Positions 1-8,195 of a stretch of 43,110 bases of DNA are shown here, piece by piece. The translations under genes were made by a program, and so were the position numbers. How positions within the stretch are numbered: the stretch's first letter is position 1; each line of letters begins with the position of its first letter. The notes under the pieces were generated by a model. The model was not told where the DNA came from, searched no databases, and was given only the letters and a program-made list of their open reading frames with translations. This DNA is from UBA4416 sp044340865 (GTDB lineage Bacteria > Bacteroidota > Bacteroidia > B-17B0 > Aurantibacillaceae). The stretch covers positions 1 through 43,110 of the forward strand of contig JBIISW010000005.1 of NCBI GenBank assembly GCA_044340865.1, written 5' to 3'.

Positions 1-38
1 CCCACGTTTCCTGCTCCAATTACTGATACTTTTGTCAT
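1..38 (-). CDS. mdh: Malate dehydrogenase-like protein, first 12 codons only
   Basis: The gene starts with ATG at position 38 and runs off the window edge. The visible translation is MTKVSVIGAGNVG, the first beta strand and glycine-rich loop (GxGxxG type) of an NAD-binding Rossmann fold. This start is typical of Bacteroidota malate dehydrogenase, which interconverts malate and oxaloacetate in the TCA cycle. The promoter at 89-119 supports this start. With so few residues, another Rossmann dehydrogenase cannot be excluded. Confidence 0.5.
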   Translation of the reverse strand, partial: MTKVSVIGAGNV

Positions 39-88
39 GATGTTTTTTATTTATAAATTATATATTAATGAATTTTGAATTTTCCCCA

Positions 89-119
89 CGAAAGTAAGAT
101 ATTTTGGGCGTTTTGCAAA
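89..119 (-). promoter_or_regulatory. Bacteroidota-type promoter of the malate dehydrogenase-like gene
   Basis: On the minus strand a TTTG (119-116) is followed after exactly 19 bases by TACTTTCG (96-89), one mismatch from the Bacteroidota -7 consensus TAnnTTTG. Transcription would start near 83, leaving a leader of about 45 bases before the ATG at 38. The spacing is the best in the window; the call is by consensus only. Confidence 0.6.
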
Positions 120-273
120 ATAATCATGTATGGATTTAATGTTATGGTTTAGTCATTAAACTAACGATTAATTAACATCTGAAATTGGAATCTAAGCGAC
201 TTAAGCTTTAAATAAGGAACTTTTAATTTGTTCTTGTTTTTCGTTTGAAGATACACTTCATTCATAACCCATT
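120..273. other. Intergenic stretch, nothing recognised
   Basis: AT-rich sequence between the malate dehydrogenase-like promoter and the glycosyltransferase remnant. A second minus-strand frame stays open for about 35 codons just after the remnant's stop codon, but its composition (Lys, Leu and Asn rich) looks like AT-rich noise and I recognise no domain in it. Confidence 0.4.
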
Positions 274-414
274 TTAGTGCGAAACAACAATGATATTGTA
301 TTCTGTTTTTTTTAATAAACTAACGAACTGTTGAAATGCAGGTAAGCACGTTGTATCAGCCTCGCTTTCAGGAAAACCTAGCGTAACGACAATGATTGTT
401 TTTCTTTGTTTCAA
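274..414 (-). pseudogene. Glycosyltransferase N-terminal remnant
   Basis: From a TTG at 414 to a TAA at 274 the minus strand encodes 46 residues. They resemble the start of a GT4-like (group 1) glycosyltransferase: a beta strand TIIVVTLGFPE, then the stretch DTTCLPAFQQF and a second strand YNIIVVS, which fits the first Rossmann half of such enzymes as I remember them. The frame then stops, whereas family members continue for about 350 residues. No ATG start is present, and the piece begins 14 bases after the dihydroorotase-like stop codon on the same strand. I read it as a truncated, decayed gene that once followed in the operon. The family assignment rests on pattern memory, and a small functional ORF is unlikely. 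Confidence 0.5.
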
Positions 415-428
415 TGTTTTGCAAAAAA

Positions 429-1694
429 TTAATGGGCTGACATCATACCATGATTAATGGAAGCAATCACTTTTCCTTGAAATGATTTTCCAAAAAATGG
501 AGAGTTTTTTGACTTCGAAGCATTATCTTTTTCTGAAATAACTGTTGTACCGGTTAACGTGAATAAGGTTAAATTGGCAAGCTTATTTTCAGCCACCTCT
601 TGTTGTTTTATTCCTAAAATAGTGCGTGGATTTTCAGCAAACACTTCTGCTATTTTTTGAGACGTTATTTTTGATTGGCTCGATACTATACAATTAAAAG
701 CAGTTTGAGTATTAATCATTCCATTGTCCGCTAAATCAAATTCTAAATCTTTACTTTCTATGTCCTGTGGTGCATGATCACTCACCACAACATCAATGAT
801 TCCATTTTCTAATGCTTTACGCAAAGCATTTACATCTTCTTTATTTCTCAACGGAGGATTCACTTTAAAATGAGTATCAAATCCTTCTAACAATGTGTCA
901 TCCAAAAATAAATTATACGCTGCAACACCAGCAGTTACATGTAATCCATTTGCTTTTGCCTTTTTTATTAATTCAACACTTCCTTTCGTAGAAATAGTTG
1001 GGATATGCAGGCGACCACCCGTATATTCCAAAATTTGTAAATTACGTTGTAACATTAATTCTTCTGCTATTGCTGGAATGCCTTTTAATCCGAGCTTTGT
1101 AGAAGTAATCCCTTCATTCATCTGTCCATCGTGTGAAATGGTTTTATCATCACAATGCGTAATAATAAAGCTATCAATACTTGAAGCATATTGTAAGGCA
1201 CGTAAAACTAAACCAGCATCTTTAATTGGTTTTTTATAATCGCTAAAAGCAAATGCCCCTGCCAATTTCATATCGTACATTTCTGACAAATCTTTTCCTT
1301 CTTGCTCATGACTCACAGTGCCAATTGGAAATACGTCAACTATGTTGTTTAATGAACGACTCTTAATGTATTCTATTTGTGCTTTATTATGCAACGGAGG
1401 ATTTGTTCCACTCATCACACATACACCAGTAAATCCGCCCTTTGAAGCAGCCGATAAGCCAGTTTGTAACGTTTCTTTATGTTCATATCCTGGATCACAA
1501 AAATTAACCTGCATATCAATCCAGCCTGCAGACACAAACAAATCTTTAATCTCTATTATCTTACTATTTTTTGTCGGAGCAATCTTATTTTTAATTTGAG
1601 TAATCACTCCTTTTTCAATTAAGATGTCTACCGTTTTATTATGAAATAGACTTTTTGAGTCTACTATGGTTGCTTGTTTAATTAATATAGTCAT
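429..1694 (-). CDS. Dihydroorotase-family amidohydrolase lacking the HxH metal motif
   Basis: 421-residue member of the class I dihydroorotase family (cyclic amidohydrolases; the real enzyme closes carbamoyl-aspartate to dihydroorotate in pyrimidine synthesis). The beta-strand-1 motif, normally DxHxH, reads DMQVN here, so both histidines are Gln62 and Asn64. The other expected metal ligands are retained: Asp152 in the FSD motif, His180 in THCDD, His230 and Asp306 in SDHAP. The gene starts 40 bases downstream of the BatA-like gene on the same strand. Loss of HxH predicts a weak or inactive binuclear centre, as in the non-catalytic dihydroorotases that support aspartate transcarbamoylase in some bacteria. 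As I recall, HxH-lacking homologues are common in Bacteroidota, so the family call is firm but catalytic competence is doubtful. I therefore give no pyrC symbol. Confidence 0.85.
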   Translation of the reverse strand: MTILIKQATIVDSKSLFHNKTVDILIEKGVITQIKNKIAPTKNSKIIEIKDLFVSAGWIDMQVNFCDPGYEHKETLQTGLSAASKGGFTGVCVMSGTNPPLHNKAQIEYIKSRSLNNIVDVFPIGTVSHEQEGKDLSEMYDMKLAGAFAFSDYKKPIKDAGLVLRALQYASSIDSFIITHCDDKTISHDGQMNEGITSTKLGLKGIPAIAEELMLQRNLQILEYTGGRLHIPTISTKGSVELIKKAKANGLHVTAGVAAYNLFLDDTLLEGFDTHFKVNPPLRNKEDVNALRKALENGIIDVVVSDHAPQDIESKDLEFDLADNGMINTQTAFNCIVSSQSKITSQKIAEVFAENPRTILGIKQQEVAENKLANLTLFTLTGTTVISEKDNASKSKNSPFFGKSFQGKVIASINHGMMSAH

Positions 1695-1734
1695 GTTTTT
1701 ACAATTTTTAGTTTTTTAAATTAAATCCTATCAG

Positions 1735-3780
1735 CTACCTAAAAAAACGGATAATTAAGATTTCTCCCAATAAAAATAACAAAGCTAAAATTAAAAATAA
1801 TTTCCATAATTTATTTCCATTGTTGGTTTCTTTTAATGATTGGATAATTGAAGATTCATCGCTCTTTAGCACTGTAAAGTTTTTTAAGCCCAAACTATCA
1901 GACCAAACCTTCAACTCGTCTTCGGTAAAAAAACGCATGTCAGATTCTTTTCTATCGTAATTAAAGCCTAATCCTAAAACAACTTTATCGGCTTGATTGA
2001 CCGTGTAATGACCAGCTTCTGAAACTTGATTCTGGGTAAATAATGTGATCTTACTATTTATAATTCGTTGCTCAGGAATCATGTCAAAGTCAGAATTAGT
2101 TTGTAAAATATGAAGCGGCTGCTTTTTATCATTACTATCTAAACTAACATCAATAGCTTCTGAGGTCGAAGTTTTATAATAAATAGACGCTGGCTTTAAA
2201 CTCAAAGCTCCTATTCTAATAAGTGTTGGAACGAATAAAGCATGCTTTAAGAAATTAGAGGAGCTCTCTTCACTTGAAATTGAAAAAAGATATATTCTTC
2301 CTTTTCCAATGTTTAAAAAACTCAACAATGATTCTCCGTTTTGCAATATAATAACAGATTCACCAGTGTTAAACTTGTTTTTCTTATATCTAAAGTGATT
2401 TTTTACTTTAGGCATGTCCATTTTTTCATTTAATTTTTCGAACACACCTTGAAAAAAAACTTGATCACTCTTTACTATTTGTGCATCAACTCGAGTTGTA
2501 TCAACCAGTTCAATTTCTGGCAACTGCATACTTTTAAATGCACTTGTGTAGTTATTTAAATCAGACTTTAGGTTTGGAAATAAAACGACTGTGCCGCCGG
2601 AACTGACAAATTTATTTATTTCTACTATTAAGCCACTTGATATCGTTTTTAATCCATTTAGAATAATAAGATTCTTTTTAGAAAATAAATTGTAGTCGAT
2701 GTTATCCTCTCTGTTCTCTTGATAAACAAACATGCTGTCATTCTGAAACAAGGAACTAAAATTTCTTGACGTTTTTTCATCAACACCATTTATAACCAAT
2801 GTTGAAATAACCTTATTAGAATTAAAAGAAAAATAAAACGCATCGTCAAATGAAACTGGATAATCGTCAATCTTTAAAATACCATAATTAATTCCGCGTT
2901 CTTTAATGGTAAAAGAAACTTTAACTGTTTGTTTGCCCTTCGCATTTAAATTAAATGAAGTAAGTGAAACTTGTTTTTGATTAATAAGTAATTTTAGAGT
3001 ACCTGCCTCCAAGTTTTTTTTACTGGCATTATTAATACTTACGTTTAATGTTTGAGTTGTTCCGAATTGTTGAACAGGACTTTCAAACCAAGCGCTGTCT
3101 ATAAAAACATTATTTACTTCTTCAGAAATAATTGGAATAAGAAACATAGAACTTGACGTATCACAATTTTCTTTTAAAATACGCGATGTGTTTTTTTGAA
3201 AATCACTTAAAAAAAACTGTTGCTTGTTTTTAGAATTGGTGTTTTGTAGAAAATCTAACTGCCTTTTTATGACATCATTTATATCGCGGTTTGCAGATGA
3301 AATTTTCACCTCATTAACTTGTTCGATAAACTCATCTCTATTTAATAAACGCTGATGTTTTCCTAGAAAGTCATTTGTCAGTATTTGAAATCTATCATTT
3401 ATATGGTATGCTTTTGCGATACTGATCGCACTTTCTTTAGCAGATTCTAATAACGTTCCTTTCGAACTGATATTCTCCATGCTGAAAGAATTATCGATAT
3501 ATACACTAACTGTTTTTTTACCAACCGCTATTTTCTGAGTGGATGGTATAAAGGGTTGAGAAAAAGCAAAAACCAAACACGCTACCGCTAAAATTCGCAT
3601 CAGTAAAATCAATAACTCTTTGAGCTTTGATTTTTTCTCACTTTCAAATTTAATGTCTTTTAAAAATTGAACGTTTGTGAAATGAATAATTTTATGCTTT
3701 CGAAAATTAAACAGATGAATAATAAGCGGGATTGCAATGGCAAAAAGTCCAAATAAAAATGTAGGAAATAAAAAATTCAT
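1735..3780 (-). CDS. BatA-like membrane protein with VWA domain
   Basis: 681 residues from the ATG at 3780; an in-frame TTG just upstream is less likely as the start. The N-terminus carries the BatA-type double transmembrane unit: a helix at about 3-21, the short IIHLFNFRKH loop, then a helix at about 57-79. A von Willebrand A-like domain follows, with a MIDAS motif DNSFS (Asp96, Ser98, Ser100). The long C-terminal half ends in another membrane helix (about 657-680) and a basic tail. Bacteroidota proteins of this build are annotated as BatA domain-containing and lie near dihydroorotase genes; their exact role is unknown, although the name derives from an aerotolerance operon. The domain would face the periplasm between the anchors. 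The downstream dihydroorotase-like gene is probably co-transcribed. Confidence 0.85.
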   Translation of the reverse strand: MNFLFPTFLFGLFAIAIPLIIHLFNFRKHKIIHFTNVQFLKDIKFESEKKSKLKELLILLMRILAVACLVFAFSQPFIPSTQKIAVGKKTVSVYIDNSFSMENISSKGTLLESAKESAISIAKAYHINDRFQILTNDFLGKHQRLLNRDEFIEQVNEVKISSANRDINDVIKRQLDFLQNTNSKNKQQFFLSDFQKNTSRILKENCDTSSSMFLIPIISEEVNNVFIDSAWFESPVQQFGTTQTLNVSINNASKKNLEAGTLKLLINQKQVSLTSFNLNAKGKQTVKVSFTIKERGINYGILKIDDYPVSFDDAFYFSFNSNKVISTLVINGVDEKTSRNFSSLFQNDSMFVYQENREDNIDYNLFSKKNLIILNGLKTISSGLIVEINKFVSSGGTVVLFPNLKSDLNNYTSAFKSMQLPEIELVDTTRVDAQIVKSDQVFFQGVFEKLNEKMDMPKVKNHFRYKKNKFNTGESVIILQNGESLLSFLNIGKGRIYLFSISSEESSSNFLKHALFVPTLIRIGALSLKPASIYYKTSTSEAIDVSLDSNDKKQPLHILQTNSDFDMIPEQRIINSKITLFTQNQVSEAGHYTVNQADKVVLGLGFNYDRKESDMRFFTEDELKVWSDSLGLKNFTVLKSDESSIIQSLKETNNGNKLWKLFLILALLFLLGEILIIRFFR

Positions 3781-3851
3781 CAAGAGTAAAAATAAGAAAA
3801 ATCTTGGTGATTAAATCAAAAGAATCTTATTATAAGAATACTACTTATGAA

Positions 3852-4910
3852 TTAGAATGCTCTGATTCCACCATATTTTGAATGGTGAGAACGCCTTGTA
3901 ATTCTGTTCAAGCCAACAAAACGTAAAGATAATTCGTATGCGCCTCTACCTGTTGAGACTTTGGTTAATTTAGATGCATTTACATCATAACTTAATCCTA
4001 TGATATAGTTTTTCATTTCATACTGAACCACGCCAATAAAAGCGTCCAATCCACGATACAATACACCAAAATTAAAAGCATTACTCACTACATATCCCGT
4101 TACAACAGATTCTACTTTTGGTTTATAACTCAATAACATCCCTGCAACAAACTCTTGATGCTTGTTCTGAAATTGAAAATAACCCTTAGGCAAGATAGCC
4201 AAACTCGTATTTTTTAATCCAAAATAACCTTGAAAATATACCATTGCCCTTGTTCCTAAACCACTATTTCCATTTTTATACAGTGAAACATTATTATTAT
4301 TAATATGGAAAGCTGAAAAACCAATATCAAAAATTCGAGCGTCATTGCTAGAGATTGTTTTTTCGGCAGATTTATATCGATAGTTAAATCCTGTTGCAAC
4401 ATCAACAAAATTAATTCTTTGCAAATTAACTAATTGCTCGCCAGTCGGTAAATTAGGATCATACGCCTTTCCAAAATATTGCTCACCCCATTGAAAATTG
4501 GCGTTATTTATGGACCGTTGATTGTAGTTTACTTTTAGACCACTACTAAATGAGCTGGTTCTTGTAATCTTTAAATGATACGCTACGTTCAATCCTGCCT
4601 GCATACTCACATAAGAACCATCACCAGATTTGTCGTAAAAACAATCCAATCCTACACCTAAGCTACCAGTTTTTCTTTTTTTTCCAACTCTTGCTGCTGC
4701 TGCAACGCCATAACTCGTAAATGGCTCTGTCAAAGCCTTCCATTGAGTTCTGTGTATGACTCCAACATCTACATTGTTTTCAAGACCAGTATTAGCTGGG
4801 TTTACAAAAGTTGGAAGAGCAAAAAATTGAGAAAAATGAATATCTTGAGCATATGCATGAACACTTAGTAAAAACAAGACAATAATTGCTATATTTTTTT
4901 TATTCCCCAT
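3852..4910 (-). CDS. PorP/SprF family type IX secretion protein
   Basis: 352 residues. A signal peptide ends at about AYAQ, followed by the family hallmark DIHFSQFFALP with NPANTG soon after. The rest alternates short hydrophobic strands and turns as expected of an outer-membrane beta barrel, ending in an aromatic-rich strand. PorP is a component of the type IX secretion system of Bacteroidota, and SprF is needed for secretion or surface attachment of the partner adhesin SprB. The gene lies 63 bases downstream of a type B CTD protein on the same strand, the usual cargo/SprF arrangement, so I infer it is the dedicated partner of that protein rather than the core PorP. Confidence 0.9.
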   Translation of the reverse strand: MGNKKNIAIIVLFLLSVHAYAQDIHFSQFFALPTFVNPANTGLENNVDVGVIHRTQWKALTEPFTSYGVAAAARVGKKRKTGSLGVGLDCFYDKSGDGSYVSMQAGLNVAYHLKITRTSSFSSGLKVNYNQRSINNANFQWGEQYFGKAYDPNLPTGEQLVNLQRINFVDVATGFNYRYKSAEKTISSNDARIFDIGFSAFHINNNNVSLYKNGNSGLGTRAMVYFQGYFGLKNTSLAILPKGYFQFQNKHQEFVAGMLLSYKPKVESVVTGYVVSNAFNFGVLYRGLDAFIGVVQYEMKNYIIGLSYDVNASKLTKVSTGRGAYELSLRFVGLNRITRRSHHSKYGGIRAF

Positions 4911-4973
4911 TCCCTTTCTACTGCTTTTACTTTAAGTCCTTTCTCTATTTATATACTAACGAAAATCGTTTTC

Positions 4974-7865
4974 TTACTTTATAATGGTAACATTACCAGT
5001 TTTGGAAACCGTTTCGCCATTCTTTAATTTAGCTATCAATTGGTAAATGTATACGCCGGTTGAAACGGGTGTTCCTTTAAATTTGCCATCCCATTTATCT
5101 TTTGTATCCTTTCCTTCAAACATCATAGCGCCCCATCTATCAAATACTCTGAAGACTACTTCATTGATACAATTTCCATAAACTCCTAATTCATCATTAT
5201 AACCATCATTATTTGGCGAAAACGCATTAGGAATAAACACATCACCACACAAAATAGAAATGTCTATACAATCAGAATCTTGACATCCATCAACTGTTGT
5301 AATATCAACACAATACCTGGTATCTTCATAAGGTTGAGCTTTTACAATAGAACATGTATAACAATCTAAAGCTGAAAAATCTGGTGTCCAAGTGAATGAA
5401 ACACCAGTAAGGCCAGTTAAATATATTGATTCTCCTTGATATAATGCAATATTTGACGCAGCTAACGTTGCTGTAAAAACTGGTGATGGTAAAATATCAA
5501 CTGTATTTGTATAAACACAATTATTAGCATCAGTGATACTTACTGTGTATAAATCAGGGCATAAATCAATAACTCCACTTAACGTTGAAGTAGCCGGTGA
5601 CCAATTATATATATACGAACCTGTACCTCCAGATCCAATAATAGTTGCAACACCATTACAATTTCCACATGATGTGTTAGAATAAGATATTGCTCCTAAT
5701 AATACAGTTGGCTCTGTTACAGTATGTGTTGTAACAACCGAACAAGATGGTGCTATAGATAACACACAAGTGTACGCACCTGCGGCTAAACTTGTAGCTG
5801 TATTTGTAGTAGATACATTTGGTGTCCAGTTATAACTTGTGGCCCCTGTTGCATTAATTAAAATACTTCCCGTACTTACTCCATTACAAAGTACATTTGA
5901 AACAGTAGCGGTATTAAATACAGGGTAATTTACAATATTAACTGTTCCAGAATTAACACTTGCGCAAACACCACCATTAGCACCTAAAACCGTATAGGTA
6001 GTTGTTGTACTTGGCGAAAAAGACTCTGTATTTGTGGTTGTACCTGTACTCCATAAATAACTCGTTGCGCCTGATACTGAAAGTGTGGCAACACTACCTG
6101 CACAAACTGTTGCCGAGCTAACTGTTAATGTTGGAGTCGGAATGACCGTTATCGTTTTTACTGCAGAATTAGTACAAGTCCCTGCGCCTACCACAACTGT
6201 GTAAGTTGTAGTAACAGATGGACTAGCAGTAGTGGAGCTGCCCGTTGTAAAAGTTAGTGTTGAAGACGGCGACCACGTATAAGTAGAGGAACCTGAGCCT
6301 GTTAAAATAACAGGCTGGCTTACACAAACCGTGTTAGTATTTGAGGTGAGCGTAACAGTTGGTGGCGAAGAAATGATCAAATCTCTTAGCACCGTACTTG
6401 TGCAACCACTAGCTAAAGTGACCAAAATAGTATATGTACCAGCCATCGTTGCATTGGTTACGGCAATGGTTGGGGTTTGTAAGGCAGACCCAAAACCACC
6501 TGGCCCGGCCCATAAATAAGTAGCGCCTGCACCGCCGCTAGTAACGGTTAAAGCGACTGACGAGCCGTTACAAGCTGTAACTGAAGGCAGTGTTACTGTT
6601 GGTGTTGGAGGAGAAGGAATAACAACTACAGTATACGTTTGTGGCGTTGGCGTCACACATGTAGAGGTAGGAATACCGGTAATAGTGTAAGACGTTTGTA
6701 CTGAAGGATTAACAATGGCGCTAAACGTAGTGGCTACTGGTGGGTTCCAAGTCCAACTGTAAAGACCAGAGGTTGCTCCAGCAATTTCTATCTTTGTTGG
6801 GCCGCACGTTCTTGCTGTATCGGGAGGAAGAGCTGGCGAGCATATAGAAGGCGCGACATAAGCCGAACCAGGAAATGATAATGACAGTAAGTTGTTTACA
6901 GCAGCCGCTTTATTAGCTGAACTTAAAATCACCGCAAATTTAAACGTTCGAGTTTCTCCAGGTAAAAAATTAGTGATTTTGTATGACAATTGTATAGCAT
7001 CATCGTTATAAAAAGAAGCGCCGAGCGTTTGTGTAAACCCGATTCCATTCCATATACTAAACGCATTTCTGTTTGTAAATCCGCCATAAGAAACTCTAAA
7101 ATCTGACCCCACAGCCGCAAATGCCATGTATGAAGCTGGCATAACAGCTGTGGAGTTTTGACGAGCGCTTACACACGCTAAAGGTAAGCCAGGACAAGCA
7201 CTAAAACCAGGTTGATCCTCAATTGTATTAGTGGTTTGAAAAAGCATTGTGCCACCGGGGTAAGATTGGTTATTATCTGGATCCACATTCCGATAATAAT
7301 ATAATTCCGGAATTACAGAGGCAGAATTGTTGGTTAATGACACGGTTGTTAAATAATGTAAATCATTTGTTTGTACAAAATAATTGATTTTAGCCTTAAT
7401 ATTAGTTGTGCCTGATATTACAGAACCACTCCAATCTACATTAGAGCAATTTAAAACTTGAGAATAGCTTACTGAAGGCGTATTAGCAATTTGTAATAAA
7501 CTATTAGTGCCTGTGCCAGCGCAGTTATTACCAAAATTTGGTCCTGCTGCAGTATTTCCGACACCTAATCCCCAACCGTTTTCTCTACCTCCTGGCGTAA
7601 AAAAATCACCATTAAAGGTAGCCCAAGCATTAAGTTGTGGATTAGCCACAAAGCCAAAAAAACCTCCACCTCCTCGCGGATGCATGCCAGCTGGAACAGG
7701 GGTAGCATTTGTGCCTTCAAAACCTCCTAAGTTGTTTATGCCTATTTCAACATTGTTGCCTTTAATATATGTTCCATTACCTACAACCTGTGCCATTACT
7801 ATGGCGCTGGATAGCATTAAAGCAAACGTTAACAGCAATTTTCCTAATTTTAATTTTAAATTCAT
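4974..7865 (-). CDS. Type IX secreted Ig-like adhesin with type B (CHU_C) sorting domain
   Basis: 963 residues. The signal peptide is cleaved near VMAQ. The N-terminal part (about 27-335) begins VVGNGTYIKGNNVEIG, a start seen in surface proteins of this phylum. A Thr/Ser/Val-rich middle (about 340-860) holds several Ig/PKD-like repeats with recurring TYTV/TYTI strands and paired cysteines, followed by two SprB-like repeats around 655-795 (CNGVSTGSI, CGNCNGVATI). The C-terminus (about 870-963) is a gliding-motility or CHU_C domain with FIPNAFSPNNDGYND, FDRWGAMMFEG, WDGKFKGTPVSTGVYIYQL and a final TGNVTIIK. Type B domains direct export by the type IX system. The downstream PorP/SprF gene supports a cell-surface role, perhaps adhesion or motility. 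Confidence 0.92.
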   Translation of the reverse strand: MNLKLKLGKLLLTFALMLSSAIVMAQVVGNGTYIKGNNVEIGINNLGGFEGTNATPVPAGMHPRGGGGFFGFVANPQLNAWATFNGDFFTPGGRENGWGLGVGNTAAGPNFGNNCAGTGTNSLLQIANTPSVSYSQVLNCSNVDWSGSVISGTTNIKAKINYFVQTNDLHYLTTVSLTNNSASVIPELYYYRNVDPDNNQSYPGGTMLFQTTNTIEDQPGFSACPGLPLACVSARQNSTAVMPASYMAFAAVGSDFRVSYGGFTNRNAFSIWNGIGFTQTLGASFYNDDAIQLSYKITNFLPGETRTFKFAVILSSANKAAAVNNLLSLSFPGSAYVAPSICSPALPPDTARTCGPTKIEIAGATSGLYSWTWNPPVATTFSAIVNPSVQTSYTITGIPTSTCVTPTPQTYTVVVIPSPPTPTVTLPSVTACNGSSVALTVTSGGAGATYLWAGPGGFGSALQTPTIAVTNATMAGTYTILVTLASGCTSTVLRDLIISSPPTVTLTSNTNTVCVSQPVILTGSGSSTYTWSPSSTLTFTTGSSTTASPSVTTTYTVVVGAGTCTNSAVKTITVIPTPTLTVSSATVCAGSVATLSVSGATSYLWSTGTTTNTESFSPSTTTTYTVLGANGGVCASVNSGTVNIVNYPVFNTATVSNVLCNGVSTGSILINATGATSYNWTPNVSTTNTATSLAAGAYTCVLSIAPSCSVVTTHTVTEPTVLLGAISYSNTSCGNCNGVATIIGSGGTGSYIYNWSPATSTLSGVIDLCPDLYTVSITDANNCVYTNTVDILPSPVFTATLAASNIALYQGESIYLTGLTGVSFTWTPDFSALDCYTCSIVKAQPYEDTRYCVDITTVDGCQDSDCIDISILCGDVFIPNAFSPNNDGYNDELGVYGNCINEVVFRVFDRWGAMMFEGKDTKDKWDGKFKGTPVSTGVYIYQLIAKLKNGETVSKTGNVTIIK

Positions 7866-8195
7866 TTTTATTAGTTTTGGATGTATTTTATATATTAATT
7901 TCTTTTATTTCACTTATTAGTAAAGATAAATATACATTATTTATTTAAATAAAAACAACAACACTTAGCGAAACATCGGTTTCAGTTTGTGTAAACGCCT
8001 TTTCAAAAAGTTAAAAATTGTTCCACATAAAAAGTAAGAATGATTCCTTAATACCGAACAATTTTAGTTTATTTTACTAAAAATTACATTTTTTCGAATA
8101 CACCCCCCTTTTTTTAATAAAAAATTAAAAAATAATTGCTTTTTTTGTTTAACACCCCCTTTATTTTTTATAAATTTGTAAAAAATATATAAAAT
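7866..8195. other. Divergent intergenic region, adhesin / glutamine synthetase
   Basis: 330 bases without a gene between two divergent starts. It is very AT-rich and has runs of C and T just before the glutamine synthetase promoter. No ORF with recognisable content, RNA gene or strong hairpin was found. I could not find a convincing minus-strand promoter for the adhesin; its -7 element is not obvious. Confidence 0.5.
8144..8178 (+). promoter_or_regulatory. Candidate glutamine synthetase promoter
   Basis: TAAATTTG at 8171-8178 matches the -7 consensus TAnnTTTG fully. A TTTG at 8144-8147 lies 23 bases upstream, at the long end of the spacing used in this phylum. The start codon is at 8196, giving a very short leader. 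The -33 box sits in a TGTTTAACA word that matches the boxes before the ECF-like sigma gene; a single copy like this may be chance. Confidence 0.5.

Noticed and set aside
895..1599. Plus-strand open frames opposite the dihydroorotase-like gene
   Set aside because: Antisense to a clear conserved protein, cysteine- and isoleucine-rich, no recognisable content.
7507..7920. Plus-strand 137-codon open frame opposite the adhesin start
   Set aside because: Proline- and lysine-rich translation with no domain; it lies antisense to the well supported signal peptide and N-terminal domain of the adhesin.
8146..8154. TGTTTAACA near the glutamine synthetase promoter as part of the box array family
   Set aside because: The 9-mer is AT-rich and expected about once per strand by chance in this window; a further copy lies inside the terminator at 10421-10429. 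Without phased partners I do not call it an operator.
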